Shown piece by piece: positions 7,381 through 13,422 of a stretch of DNA of 23,749 nt (positions are counted from its first letter, which is position 1; each line of letters begins with the position of its first letter). This stretch comes from a virus. Location of the stretch: IMG/VR virus record IMGVR_UViG_3300045973_000801, positions 1-23,749 of that record. One strand, given 5' to 3'. A program made the position numbers and the translations under genes. The notes under the pieces were generated by a model. It did not search any database. It was not told the origin of the DNA and worked only from the letters and a program-made list of their open reading frames with translations.

Positions 7381-7886
7381 TCTTGGTCTCCCTGTTCGTA
7401 ATCAATTAGTGCGCCGAGTCGATCCCGGCAGGTGTCGTATTGGCGGATGGCGTGGTCAATCCACTCGGCGACATCGGTATCGGTGGCAGCGGCTGCATCC
7501 TCTGCAGCAGGCCGGCTGGCGGTTTCGGGCAGGCTGACAGGCCAGATGCCGGTTGAACTGTTGAGCAGGCGGACAGTGCCAGCGTTAAGGCAAGGCCGGC
7601 CAGTCGTAAGGCGTTTGATTTCACGGGTGTGTTCCTCGGCTTGGGTTAAGCGCGCTGCTTCTGAAGTGGCTAAACGCCCTTCGAGCAAGTCAGCACGCTG
7701 TGCGGCTTGAACATAGCGGCGCAGGGCCGCATCGGTGTTTTTCTGCCCCAGAATGGCGACATCGCGCTGCAGACGGACTAGTTCGGCATGGCTGATTTGA
7801 TAGCCGAACCAGCCACCGAGCAGGAGGCTGGCGGCAATCAAGAGGGGCTGCCCATAGAATTTGATGATGTCCCACAGGCCGATCAT
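7377..7886 (-). CDS. Rz-like inner-membrane spanin
   Basis: This 169-aa protein has a single N-terminal transmembrane helix (about residues 12-29, PLLIAASLLLGGWFGYQI) followed by a periplasmic coiled coil (30-90) and a GRPCLNAGTVRLLN segment common in Rz-like proteins. This is the architecture of an i-spanin, which with an outer-membrane lipoprotein fuses inner and outer membranes in the last step of lysis. The partner is encoded inside it in another frame (7406-7624). It follows the transglycosylase directly, with a 4-nt overlap. Confidence 0.8.
   Translation of the reverse strand: MIGLWDIIKFYGQPLLIAASLLLGGWFGYQISHAELVRLQRDVAILGQKNTDAALRRYVQAAQRADLLEGRLATSEAARLTQAEEHTREIKRLTTGRPCLNAGTVRLLNSSTGIWPVSLPETASRPAAEDAAAATDTDVAEWIDHAIRQYDTCRDRLGALIDYEQGDQE
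7406..7624 (-). CDS. Rz1-like outer-membrane lipoprotein embedded in Rz
   Basis: A second minus-strand frame wholly inside the Rz gene encodes 72 aa. It has a signal sequence and lipobox (LALTLALSAC, cysteine at residue 20), then a Pro-rich mature part (KPPAGLLQRMQPLPPIP and onward). Small size, proline richness, a lipobox and nesting within Rz together define Rz1-type o-spanins. The start is GTG 7624 with GAGGAA about 7 nt upstream. This makes the lysis cassette complete: holin, muralytic enzyme and both spanins. Confidence 0.8.
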   Translation of the reverse strand: MKSNALRLAGLALTLALSACSTVQPASGLSACPKPPAGLLQRMQPLPPIPMSPSGLTTPSANTTPAGIDSAH

Positions 7887-8527
7887 GCACAGACCCCTTG
7901 GCCCCAGCCGGCATAAGCCGGCTGAATCACCTTGATGATGCGGGTCGGATAGCCGCGATTCTCCGCGAAGGCCTCGTGGCTACGGCCGGCGTTGAATTGC
8001 TCAACTTGTCCCCACCAGCGGTTCCTGTGACCGCCGGAGACTTGTGTTTTTTCTTTATCGCGGATTAACCAGCCCAGCCCGCCGTTATAGGATGAAAGCA
8101 CCATGGCCATGCGGTCACAGTCGGTGTCTGACTTGATACGATCCCACAGCCAGCGGTCGTAAGCGGTCAGCGCGCGTAGTGCCCATGTCGGGTTATCCGG
8201 CTGGCGCTGGGCGAGTTCCGGGTTGATGCCGCCGATCCAGTCCGCCGTGGCCGGCATGAACTGAGCTAGGCCCTGGGCACCGACGCGGGAAACCGCTTGA
8301 GCATTCCAGCCGGATTCTTGATGCACCTGGGCGGCAAAGGTGGCGATGGGCGCATCCATGCCCCAGCTCAGGCGAGCGCTGCGCGTCAGATCGGCGCGGT
8401 ATTTGTGGGCAGTGGGTGGGATTTCGGCGGCATGTGCCTTGGGGGCCATAACCAGGGCGAACATCCCAAGCAGAATCGTCGCCAAAGCGACAAGGCAACC
8501 GCCGAGCAGAATTCGGAAGGGCGACAC
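7883..8527 (-). CDS. Lytic transglycosylase (SLT-type endolysin) with signal sequence
   Basis: This 214-aa protein starts at GTG 8527, two nt after the holin stop. An upstream in-frame ATG (8599) lies inside the holin gene. Residues 5-33 form a signal sequence or signal anchor ending in AHA. The lysozyme-like SLT domain follows: catalytic Glu at residue 71 in QVHQESGWNAQAVS, then GAQGLAQFMPATADWI (83-98), and a SSYNGGLGW segment. It cleaves peptidoglycan glycosidic bonds during lysis. Export by its own N-terminus suggests a SAR- or Sec-type endolysin activated through the holin/pinholin. Confidence 0.88.
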   Translation of the reverse strand: MSPFRILLGGCLVALATILLGMFALVMAPKAHAAEIPPTAHKYRADLTRSARLSWGMDAPIATFAAQVHQESGWNAQAVSRVGAQGLAQFMPATADWIGGINPELAQRQPDNPTWALRALTAYDRWLWDRIKSDTDCDRMAMVLSSYNGGLGWLIRDKEKTQVSGGHRNRWWGQVEQFNAGRSHEAFAENRGYPTRIIKVIQPAYAGWGQGVCA

Positions 8528-8528
8528 G

Positions 8529-8891
8529 TTAAGCCCCAAGCCCCATAGCCAGCATGGCGCAGCCGACGATGACGGCACGGCGCAGCATGGACAAGGCAAA
8601 GATTTGGGCTACAGAAGCATCAGCGTAGGCCCACGGATGGGCTTTATCCCGGCTATCAAACAAGCCATATTCATCGGCTTCCGGCTCAGGAACCTGTGCG
8701 TACCAGATGAACGAATCCGGCCGGGCATAGGGGAACAGTGAGCGGTCAAGCCAATAGCCAAGCACCCCTGCCGTACTGACCAGGGAGAGTTTGTAGAGGC
8801 TGACGCCCAGCTGCTGCGGGAACAGCAGCCAGATCAGGGAAAGCAGTAAAACCGTGGCAAGCAGCCACTCAAAAAGGCGGGGTAATTTCAT
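8529..8891 (-). CDS. Putative phage holin
   Basis: This 120-aa protein has two N-terminal hydrophobic segments (about residues 8-25 and 32-50), the conserved-looking SLVSTAGVLGYWLDRSLFPYARP, and a third hydrophobic helix at the C-terminus (about 100-120). This matches the small putative holin family found beside SLT-type enzymes in Mu-like prophages of proteobacteria. The start has a GGAGC about 8 nt upstream. It is the first gene of the leftward late operon, just downstream of the element at 8947-8977. Confidence 0.75.
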   Translation of the reverse strand: MKLPRLFEWLLATVLLLSLIWLLFPQQLGVSLYKLSLVSTAGVLGYWLDRSLFPYARPDSFIWYAQVPEPEADEYGLFDSRDKAHPWAYADASVAQIFALSMLRRAVIVGCAMLAMGLGA

Positions 8892-8946
8892 AGCGTAAGC
8901 TCCGGTCGTTCATGGGATATGACGACCAAAGGTTACGCGGGCGCGG

Positions 8947-8977
8947 GAGGGGGGATTAGGCGGGAAACGTTTCCAGC
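8947..8977 (-). promoter_or_regulatory. Late control element, leftward copy (GGAAACGTTTCC palindrome)
   Basis: Reading leftward, this 31-nt element matches 24 of 31 positions of 19925-19955, ungapped. Its core is the perfect palindrome GGAAACGTTTCC (8963-8974). It ends 55 nt before the holin start. The other copy is 40 nt before the protease start in the same orientation relative to transcription. Mor/C-type activators of Mu bind dyad sites upstream of promoters lacking a good -35 box, so this is a reasonable candidate for the late activator site. The binding protein is inferred. Confidence 0.6.
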
Positions 8978-9035
8978 GCAGAGGTTATGGGATTGCCGGG
9001 GTGTAATGCGTCGACCTTAATCGACAGGAGGCAGC

Positions 9036-9323
9036 ATGAAAATCGAAATGCACCAGGAGGAACTTATCGCTTCCTGGACAAATAGAATGGCGGTGCTTGC
9101 TCGCGATTCAGTCGATGAGCCTAATCCAATTGGGCAAAAAGCACTGTTTTACGGTGCGATGTGCATTCAACGATGTATTGAAGACCTCAAGAAAGACCGG
9201 CCGAACTCAATGCCAGCCGCTTCAGCAATTCCTTCAGCACGTCAAAAGTCATTGCTCCTCCCTTTTCTTTCACGGTTGCGAATGCTTTTTGCCATAGGTC
9301 GGGTTTTGTTGCTGCCTCGATAA
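9036..9323 (+). CDS. Small hypothetical protein on the opposite strand
   Basis: An AGGAGG sits 5 nt before the ATG at 9036, among the best ribosome binding sites in the window. The first 55 or so residues (MKIEMHQEELIASWTNRMA and onward, through CIEDLKKDRPNS) look like a small soluble protein. The remainder, from about 9200, is read antisense through the 3' end of the DUF2513 gene and is Ser/Leu/Arg-rich, so it may be an unselected tail. A GTCGA/TCGAC hairpin precedes the ribosome site. It lies between the two leftward units. I do not recognise it. Confidence 0.45.
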   Translation: MKIEMHQEELIASWTNRMAVLARDSVDEPNPIGQKALFYGAMCIQRCIEDLKKDRPNSMPAASAIPSARQKSLLLPFLSRLRMLFAIGRVLLLPR

Positions 9324-9552
9324 AGTCATGGCCTTCCCAAGTGAGCTTGCGGACGGCCACCCCATCAATTCCTTCTGGGCTACGTAAAACCCGGCCTTCA
9401 AGCAGGCCGGCGTCAATCAGTAGTTCAAGGTGCTCAAACAGCGTCGCTTCGTCGTACCCGGCTGGCGTGCTGAGATCAATATAAGACCGACCGGGAGGCC
9501 AAGACTCGACCTCCAGCAGGACGGTGCGGATCAGCTCAAAATTTCTTTTCAC
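9187..9552 (-). CDS. DUF2513 family protein
   Basis: This 121-aa protein begins MKRNFELIRTVLLEVE, has a winged-helix-like middle (YDEATLFEHLELLIDAGLLEG), then LTWEGHDFIEAATKPDLWQKA and VKEKGGAMTFDVLKELLKRLA. This is the pattern of DUF2513, small proteins of unknown function common in prophages and mobile islands. The fold suggests a DNA-binding or regulatory role. The start is GTG 9552 with GAGG upstream. It lies 20 nt downstream of the TIR/deoxyribosyltransferase-like gene and may be cotranscribed with it. Confidence 0.8.
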   Translation of the reverse strand: MKRNFELIRTVLLEVESWPPGRSYIDLSTPAGYDEATLFEHLELLIDAGLLEGRVLRSPEGIDGVAVRKLTWEGHDFIEAATKPDLWQKAFATVKEKGGAMTFDVLKELLKRLALSSAGLS

Positions 9553-9572
9553 ACGTTATTCCTCTAGTTTCC

Positions 9573-10448
9573 TTAAAATCTATTCACAGCCTCTCTTTGT
9601 ATTGCTTCGTGCAATGAACGTTTTATCATTTGGCGGTGCCTATCTTTCATGGCAATGTTTTCTGGAACATGTTTTTCCAAATAATTTTCGAGCAAATTGT
9701 TAAATGCTGGAGAGTCGGTTTTGATAAGTTCAATAATTGACACATTTTTGTTTTCTTTTAGATACTCTTGAACAAACCAATCCTCATTCCTTCTGCTAGT
9801 CATCACATCGGCCAAACCTAGCCCAGAGGCAAGGTCTAATGGCCTTCTCGGTTCACGTAAATGAACGGCTCTGCTCAGACCCCGAACCTCATCTCTTAAG
9901 TCACCGATTACCTCTAACAAGTACTCTTCTTTTCCGACTTTCTTTTCATCAATATTCGCCACAACAAACTGACCAAAGTGCTTCAGGAAGGTTGTGTATC
10001 CTTCAGTTTTAGAAGCCTTGTAGGTAGCAATAACCTTCTCGCGCAATTTGATTTTGAATGCCTGTATCGTGTGGTAGTGAAGGTCCCTCGGATACTCAAG
10101 GTGCTCTATCGGCGATGTGTCAAAAGAGTAATTTGTTTTGTCGTCCTTAATGATGATCGTTGGCTTATCAAACGCCAGTCTCATCCCGAGCTCAAACATT
10201 ACATTCGAATTTCTTGCGCTGACATCGCAAATGATCATTTCATTGTCGTGAATGTTCTGAACTATTCTTTTTTGAATGATGCCGATTTCGTTCGAATTGC
10301 TGACCAATTCGACAATGAAGTCTTCATCAGCAAGTGCCTCTTTAATAATCGTTCTGACTTCTTCCCAGTGGGATTCTGAGCAGCCATCAATTTGAGAGAT
10401 GGGCATGATCAGCCCGCATTTAGGTGGGCTTTTCTGTTTTTCAGTCAC
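9573..10448 (-). CDS. TIR/nucleoside deoxyribosyltransferase-like domain protein, candidate defence effector
   Basis: In this 291-aa protein the N-terminal 150 residues carry KCGLIMPISQID (about 10-21), an alternating helix-strand pattern, IIQKRIVQNIHDNEMIICDVSARNSNVMFELGMRLAF (about 57-93) and KPTIIIKDDKTNYSFD. The D-S-x-x-N-x-N-V-x-[FY]-E-L-G signature is typical of nucleoside 2-deoxyribosyltransferase-like and TIR-like domains that act on nucleotides, often in antiphage systems. Residues 150-291 are a helical region of unknown role (EEYLLEVIGDLRDEVRGL and SIIELIKTDSPAFNNLLENYL). The start is GTG 10448, overlapping the upstream stop by 8 nt. It is more AT-rich than the phage core, suggesting acquired cargo. 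The defence role is inference. Confidence 0.7.
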   Translation of the reverse strand: MTEKQKSPPKCGLIMPISQIDGCSESHWEEVRTIIKEALADEDFIVELVSNSNEIGIIQKRIVQNIHDNEMIICDVSARNSNVMFELGMRLAFDKPTIIIKDDKTNYSFDTSPIEHLEYPRDLHYHTIQAFKIKLREKVIATYKASKTEGYTTFLKHFGQFVVANIDEKKVGKEEYLLEVIGDLRDEVRGLSRAVHLREPRRPLDLASGLGLADVMTSRRNEDWFVQEYLKENKNVSIIELIKTDSPAFNNLLENYLEKHVPENIAMKDRHRQMIKRSLHEAIQREAVNRF

Positions 10449-10749
10449 GGGAACGCTCCCTTAACTGGCTGATGATGTCATCGCGCCACTGATTTTTATT
10501 TCTCACCACGACCCTGCCGCCCCGGCCAATTTTCTCGGCAAGCTCGCCAAGCAGCTGTGCATCTTTCGTTCGCCATCCATTGGCCATCGCCCACGGGGTG
10601 ATTTCAGATGCCAACAGCGACTCGCCTTCTTTGTAGAGAAGCTTGAATATTTCTTTGGCTGACGACTCATCCGAATAGTGTGATAAACCCGTCGAAAGAT
10701 TGACTCGGTTGGTCAGGCTTTTAAGGGCTTCTAAAACAAGTGGCGACAT
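10441..10749 (-). CDS. YoaC/DUF1889-like small protein, coupled to the TIR-like gene
   Basis: The order of features in this 102-aa protein (SSAKEIFKLL, EGESLLASEITPWAMANGWR, LGELAEKIGRGGRVVVRN, then a final helix) resembles E. coli YoaC (DUF1889) as I remember it. I rate this as a probable family match. It is predicted to be helical, cytoplasmic and of unknown function. The stop overlaps the start of the next gene by 8 nt, so the two are translated together and may form a pair such as effector plus regulator or immunity protein. The ATG at 10749 is preceded by AGGAATAACG, similar to the leader of the DUF2513 gene. Confidence 0.6.
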   Translation of the reverse strand: MSPLVLEALKSLTNRVNLSTGLSHYSDESSAKEIFKLLYKEGESLLASEITPWAMANGWRTKDAQLLGELAEKIGRGGRVVVRNKNQWRDDIISQLRERSRD

Positions 10750-10805
10750 ATCGTTATTCCTGTTTTATTTGGTTTCATTTTGATACATTGCTTGCAGGGA
10801 CTTTG

Positions 10806-11360
10806 TTATTGCAGCCGCGCCTCAACGTAAAACAGCCCTTTCCTCTTATCCTGCCATTTAATTGAATACTGCAAGTCATCCTGGCCAGCCGTTGTAATCA
10901 AGGTCGCTTTGCAAGACCGCAGCTCAGATTCGTTGTTGTACCCAAGTTCTTCAATTTGTTTTAGAGAAACAAAGCGGGTATTAGTCGCCTTCACCAAAGG
11001 AAGGTCGTTCACGATTTGTTCAAGCAGAGACGCCGTTTCTTTTGCTTCACACGGCGGCAACCCCTTGCCTTGTGATCCGCTCACAGCGACGACGACGATC
11101 AAGGTAATCAGAAAAAAATACCCGACCCATGATCCAACTTGCAGCCATTTCGGATCATCTGGTCGAGAAACGCTGCCGCGCTTCCGCAGGTACAACGGGA
11201 ATGCGACAACCCAAATCAAACCAGAAAATACAGACCAGCCAATGGGGCCAAAATCCAGAAATTTGCCGGAAGCCTGATGTTGTATTCCCAGTCGTTTTGC
11301 ATCTAGATAAACCCATACTGCGAAACCGAGCGAAATTAGTAATTGGTACCAAGTGTCCAT
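10806..11360 (-). CDS. Membrane protein with exported C-terminal domain, unknown
   Basis: The start at 11360 is supported by GAGGGT about 6 nt upstream. The ATG at 11372 overlaps that site, and 11405 is unsupported. This 184-aa protein has three hydrophobic helices: about residues 5-18, 38-55 and 73-92. The last is followed by a soluble domain (about 93-184) with two cysteines that could form a disulfide if periplasmic (LPPCEAKE and LRSCKATL). No family is recognised. It lies in the cargo block, separated from the YoaC-like gene by 56 nt. A role in blocking superinfection or host conversion is possible but not shown. Confidence 0.65.
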   Translation of the reverse strand: MDTWYQLLISLGFAVWVYLDAKRLGIQHQASGKFLDFGPIGWSVFSGLIWVVAFPLYLRKRGSVSRPDDPKWLQVGSWVGYFFLITLIVVVAVSGSQGKGLPPCEAKETASLLEQIVNDLPLVKATNTRFVSLKQIEELGYNNESELRSCKATLITTAGQDDLQYSIKWQDKRKGLFYVEARLQ

Positions 11361-11427
11361 TTTTACCCTCATTTTTTTGCAGCATCCGCTGCGAGATGAC
11401 AACAAGCTGAATAAAATATTTAGTGGT

Positions 11428-12342
11428 TCATTTCTGCATCCCTTGAACGGCTAGGAGCATCTGGCGCAATCCAATGACGGCATCGGTATGTGACATTCCG
11501 CCATGCCTTACCGTGGCATACATCGCCAATGTTTTTGTGCACTCATCAGGCGAAGAATAAGCAACGGGGATTTGTGGAATGAGTTCCAGAAGCTCTACTG
11601 TTGATGCAGATAGCTTTTCATCCCTCACGACTTTGGCTGTTTTGAAGGCCACGTTACCAATAAATTGTTCATCTGATTTACAGGCATTGCTAGCCACAGC
11701 CAATGCTTTTCTGATTCGATCAACTCGTGCGTCTGTTTCCGGAACAGGGGAGCCAGCATCAAGCATTGCGATTTTGGCTGGAAAGCTTAGTTCAGATTTG
11801 TTTTCTGCCCAGATGTCAGGATTGACAAGCGCAAGGTGATAAACCTGCTTGTCTTCAGTCATGATGCAGAAACGCGTTTGTTGTGCAGGCGTATCCTCGC
11901 AAGCGCTTTTTCCCAAATGCCCTTGTGCTTCAAGGACCATCTGCATCATTTCGACAGGGTCTTCACTTTCTGCATCCTTCCCCCGTGCCATGCGTAGGAG
12001 AATTCTTCCAGCCTTCGTGAGATCACCTGGGTTATTGAGTTTCTGGACATCAAGTTCGAGTAGCGCCCCTGTAAATTTATTGTTTAGGCCACTGATACGG
12101 AGTTGAGCGCCGGAAGAGGATAGTGGGCATTCAATAAGAATGTCCCGATTCCTTCCAATGTCCTTCGTTTCAATACAGTCGCGCGTCGCTAATGCGGGTG
12201 ATATTTGTTTTGCCAAGGTGTTATAGCGATCATGAAATGATGGCTGCTGCACTAGCTTCTGCTCCTGTACAGACCCCTTTTCAGACTGACTGCAGCCCGC
12301 CATGACGAAAATAAATAGCAGTGCCCAGATAAGCCCTTTCAT
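11428..12342 (-). CDS. Lipoprotein of unknown function in the repressor operon
   Basis: This 304-aa protein starts MKGLIWALLFIFVMAGCSQS: an N-terminal signal of about 15 residues and a lipobox, MAGC, with Cys at 17. The mature protein is soluble and mixed helix/strand, with a cysteine-containing segment DTPAQQTRFCIMTEDKQVYH near 160-180 and a helical C-terminus. I do not recognise the family. Its ATG overlaps the stop of the 69-aa gene (ATGA), which in turn sits 8 nt after the repressor, so it is most likely produced in lysogens. That makes it a lysogenic-conversion candidate displayed at the envelope. Confidence 0.7.
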   Translation of the reverse strand: MKGLIWALLFIFVMAGCSQSEKGSVQEQKLVQQPSFHDRYNTLAKQISPALATRDCIETKDIGRNRDILIECPLSSSGAQLRISGLNNKFTGALLELDVQKLNNPGDLTKAGRILLRMARGKDAESEDPVEMMQMVLEAQGHLGKSACEDTPAQQTRFCIMTEDKQVYHLALVNPDIWAENKSELSFPAKIAMLDAGSPVPETDARVDRIRKALAVASNACKSDEQFIGNVAFKTAKVVRDEKLSASTVELLELIPQIPVAYSSPDECTKTLAMYATVRHGGMSHTDAVIGLRQMLLAVQGMQK

Positions 12343-12548
12343 TTGCTCACCATCGCTGCTTTTCCCTTGTCAATCTCAGGCTCGCCCATGGGAAAACGGA
12401 AATGCACATGCAGGTTCTGGATGGTCACATTGCATATCGTTCCATCGCCAATGATGCCGACAGAGCCGATATTGCCCGGAGGGGAATTACGGATATCGCG
12501 TCCTGCAGATTGGCGGGTGACCGTTTTTGTGTTCTTACTTCCCGACAT
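12339..12548 (-). CDS. 69-aa protein sharing a motif with the repressor tail
   Basis: Residues 7-22 read KTVTRQSAGRDIRNSP, closely like the last 16 residues of the upstream repressor (SKTVNVTSQTAGRNIKN). The rest is GNIGSVGIIGDGTICNVTIQNLHVHFRF, a likely beta-rich repeat-like stretch. The AAGGAA ribosome site overlaps the repressor stop codon, giving translational coupling. The stop overlaps the lipoprotein start. The function is unknown. A shared interaction surface with the repressor, such as heteromer formation or anti-repression, is a hypothesis. Confidence 0.65.
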   Translation of the reverse strand: MSGSKNTKTVTRQSAGRDIRNSPPGNIGSVGIIGDGTICNVTIQNLHVHFRFPMGEPEIDKGKAAMVSK

Positions 12549-12556
12549 GAATTTCC

Positions 12557-12949
12557 TTAGTTCTTGATGTTTCGCCCGGCGGTTTGAGACGTGACGTTGA
12601 CAGTCTTGGATTTCTGCGTTTGCCCCGGCAAAGGGTCGCCGCCACCCAACATGAAGGCCAGCATGCGGCGACGGGTGGCTACGTCCAAGGCACGGTAGCC
12701 GTCCAGCAACACCTGTTCATCTGGCGTTAGGGCCGTGGCCGCTCTTTCGCCTGTCAGGATGTATTCGATGTTCGCGCCGGCCAGAGCAAAACTAGCCAAG
12801 GCTTCTGAGGCAATAGCTGCTTTTCCGCGCTCGTACTTCCCCCACATCTCCCTGCTGACACCACACATAGAGCCTGCTGCATCTTGGCTCAATCCAAGTC
12901 GTTTTCGTTCCTCTTGAAGACGGGGAGCGTAAAGAGAACAAAAGTCCAT
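12557..12949 (-). CDS. Cro/CI-type helix-turn-helix repressor
   Basis: This 130-aa protein has an N-terminal XRE-type HTH at about residues 10-65 (RLQEERKRLGLSQDAAGSMCGVSREMWGKYERGKAAI and the following helix), then ANIEYILTGE and a short helical region. It lacks a peptidase domain, so induction by self-cleavage is unlikely. The C-terminal 17 residues carry a VTSQTAGRNIKN tail that recurs in the next gene. It is transcribed leftward, divergent from ner, the position of Mu c. It probably binds the palindrome at 12965-12984. The ribosome site upstream of ATG 12949 is weak. Confidence 0.85.
   Translation of the reverse strand: MDFCSLYAPRLQEERKRLGLSQDAAGSMCGVSREMWGKYERGKAAIASEALASFALAGANIEYILTGERAATALTPDEQVLLDGYRALDVATRRRMLAFMLGGGDPLPGQTQKSKTVNVTSQTAGRNIKN
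12934..12945 (+). promoter_or_regulatory. Second operator-like half-site within repressor codons 2-6
   Basis: GAGAACAAAAGT here is identical over 12 nt to the minus-strand reading of the operator at 12965-12984, but the far half-site is not conserved. It overlaps the first codons of the repressor gene, so binding could autoregulate it. It is about 30 nt from the main operator, about three helical turns centre to centre. Confidence 0.5.
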
Positions 12950-12958
12950 AAATAAACC

Positions 12959-12987
12959 TTGACGATGAGAACTTTTGTTCTCATAAT
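12959..12987 (+). promoter_or_regulatory. Rightward early promoter
   Basis: TTGACG at 12959-12964 and CATAAT at 12982-12987 are separated by exactly 17 nt and match sigma-70 consensus in 5 of 6 positions each. Transcription would start near 12994, giving ner a leader of about 64 nt. The operator fills the spacer, so repressor binding would exclude RNA polymerase. A second, weaker candidate (TTGCGC at 13000, TAGATA at 13022) lies downstream. Confidence 0.7.
12965..12984. promoter_or_regulatory. Palindromic repressor operator
   Basis: ATGAGAAC and GTTCTCAT form a perfect 8-bp dyad around TTTT, inside the spacer of the early promoter. It is placed as expected for a Cro/CI-type repressor site. 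The assignment to the 12557-12949 product is inferred from position. Confidence 0.7.
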
Positions 12988-13057
12988 TTAGCCTATGGAT
13001 TGCGCGAATAGCAATTCACTGTAGATAAAAACTTAGCTTAACAGGAAAGGAGCATAT

Positions 13058-13285
13058 ATGCACCCGGAAGATATCAAGGCCGCGTTGAGAAAGCGCGGCT
13101 CCAGTCAAGCCATCTTGGCGCGGGAGCTGGGGGTGGCTATCACGTCTGTTCACAACGTGATTCACGGCGCTTGCAAGTCAGAGCGCATCGCCAAGGCCAT
13201 TTCAGAAGTCGTCGGCGTTGACCGTGCTCTTTTGTGGCCCAGTCGCTACGTCTCACGCGACCAACGTCTTCGCAACGCGGCATAG
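13058..13285 (+). CDS. ner: Ner-like transcriptional regulator
   Basis: This 75-aa protein has the Ner/Nlp fold signature: MHPEDIKAALRKRGSSQAILARELGVAITSVHNVIHG, with a recognition helix near residues 26-38, followed by ERIAKAISEVVGVDRALLWPSRY. In Mu, Ner represses early transcription once lytic growth has begun. It is the first gene of the rightward operon, with AAGGAG about 7 nt upstream, and diverges from the repressor gene. Confidence 0.9.
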   Translation: MHPEDIKAALRKRGSSQAILARELGVAITSVHNVIHGACKSERIAKAISEVVGVDRALLWPSRYVSRDQRLRNAA

Positions 13286-13294
13286 GGGAATCAC

Positions 13295-13420
13295 ATGTAT
13301 TTACGTCAACAAAACGGTCTAGAGCTTCACCATCTGAACTTCGAATTTCTTGATGCCATGATGGTGGTCTTGCGTTTTCACGGTGCCGAAGCAGCTGTGT
13401 GCTTTGCGGTGGGGTGCTGA
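13295..13420 (+). CDS. 41-aa hypothetical protein
   Basis: A short frame lies between ner and the H-NS-domain gene. It begins MYLRQQNGLELHHLNFEF and ends VCFAVGC. GGGGAA lies about 6 nt before the ATG, and the TGA is 2 nt before the next start (TGATCATG), the same junction spacing as elsewhere in the operon. The hydrophobic middle is too short to call a membrane segment. The function is unknown. The support is position and packing only. Confidence 0.45.
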   Translation: MYLRQQNGLELHHLNFEFLDAMMVVLRFHGAEAAVCFAVGC

Positions 13421-13422
13421 TC

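Noticed and set aside
12961-13057. Possible CRISPR-like or attachment repeat from the short inverted sequences near ner
   Set aside because: There is one perfect dyad and one half-site only, with no spacer array. Their position fits operators.
13399-13422. In-frame upstream ATG adding eight residues to the H-NS-domain protein
   Set aside because: It lies within the 41-aa gene, lacks a ribosome site, and the H-NS motif begins right after the downstream ATG.
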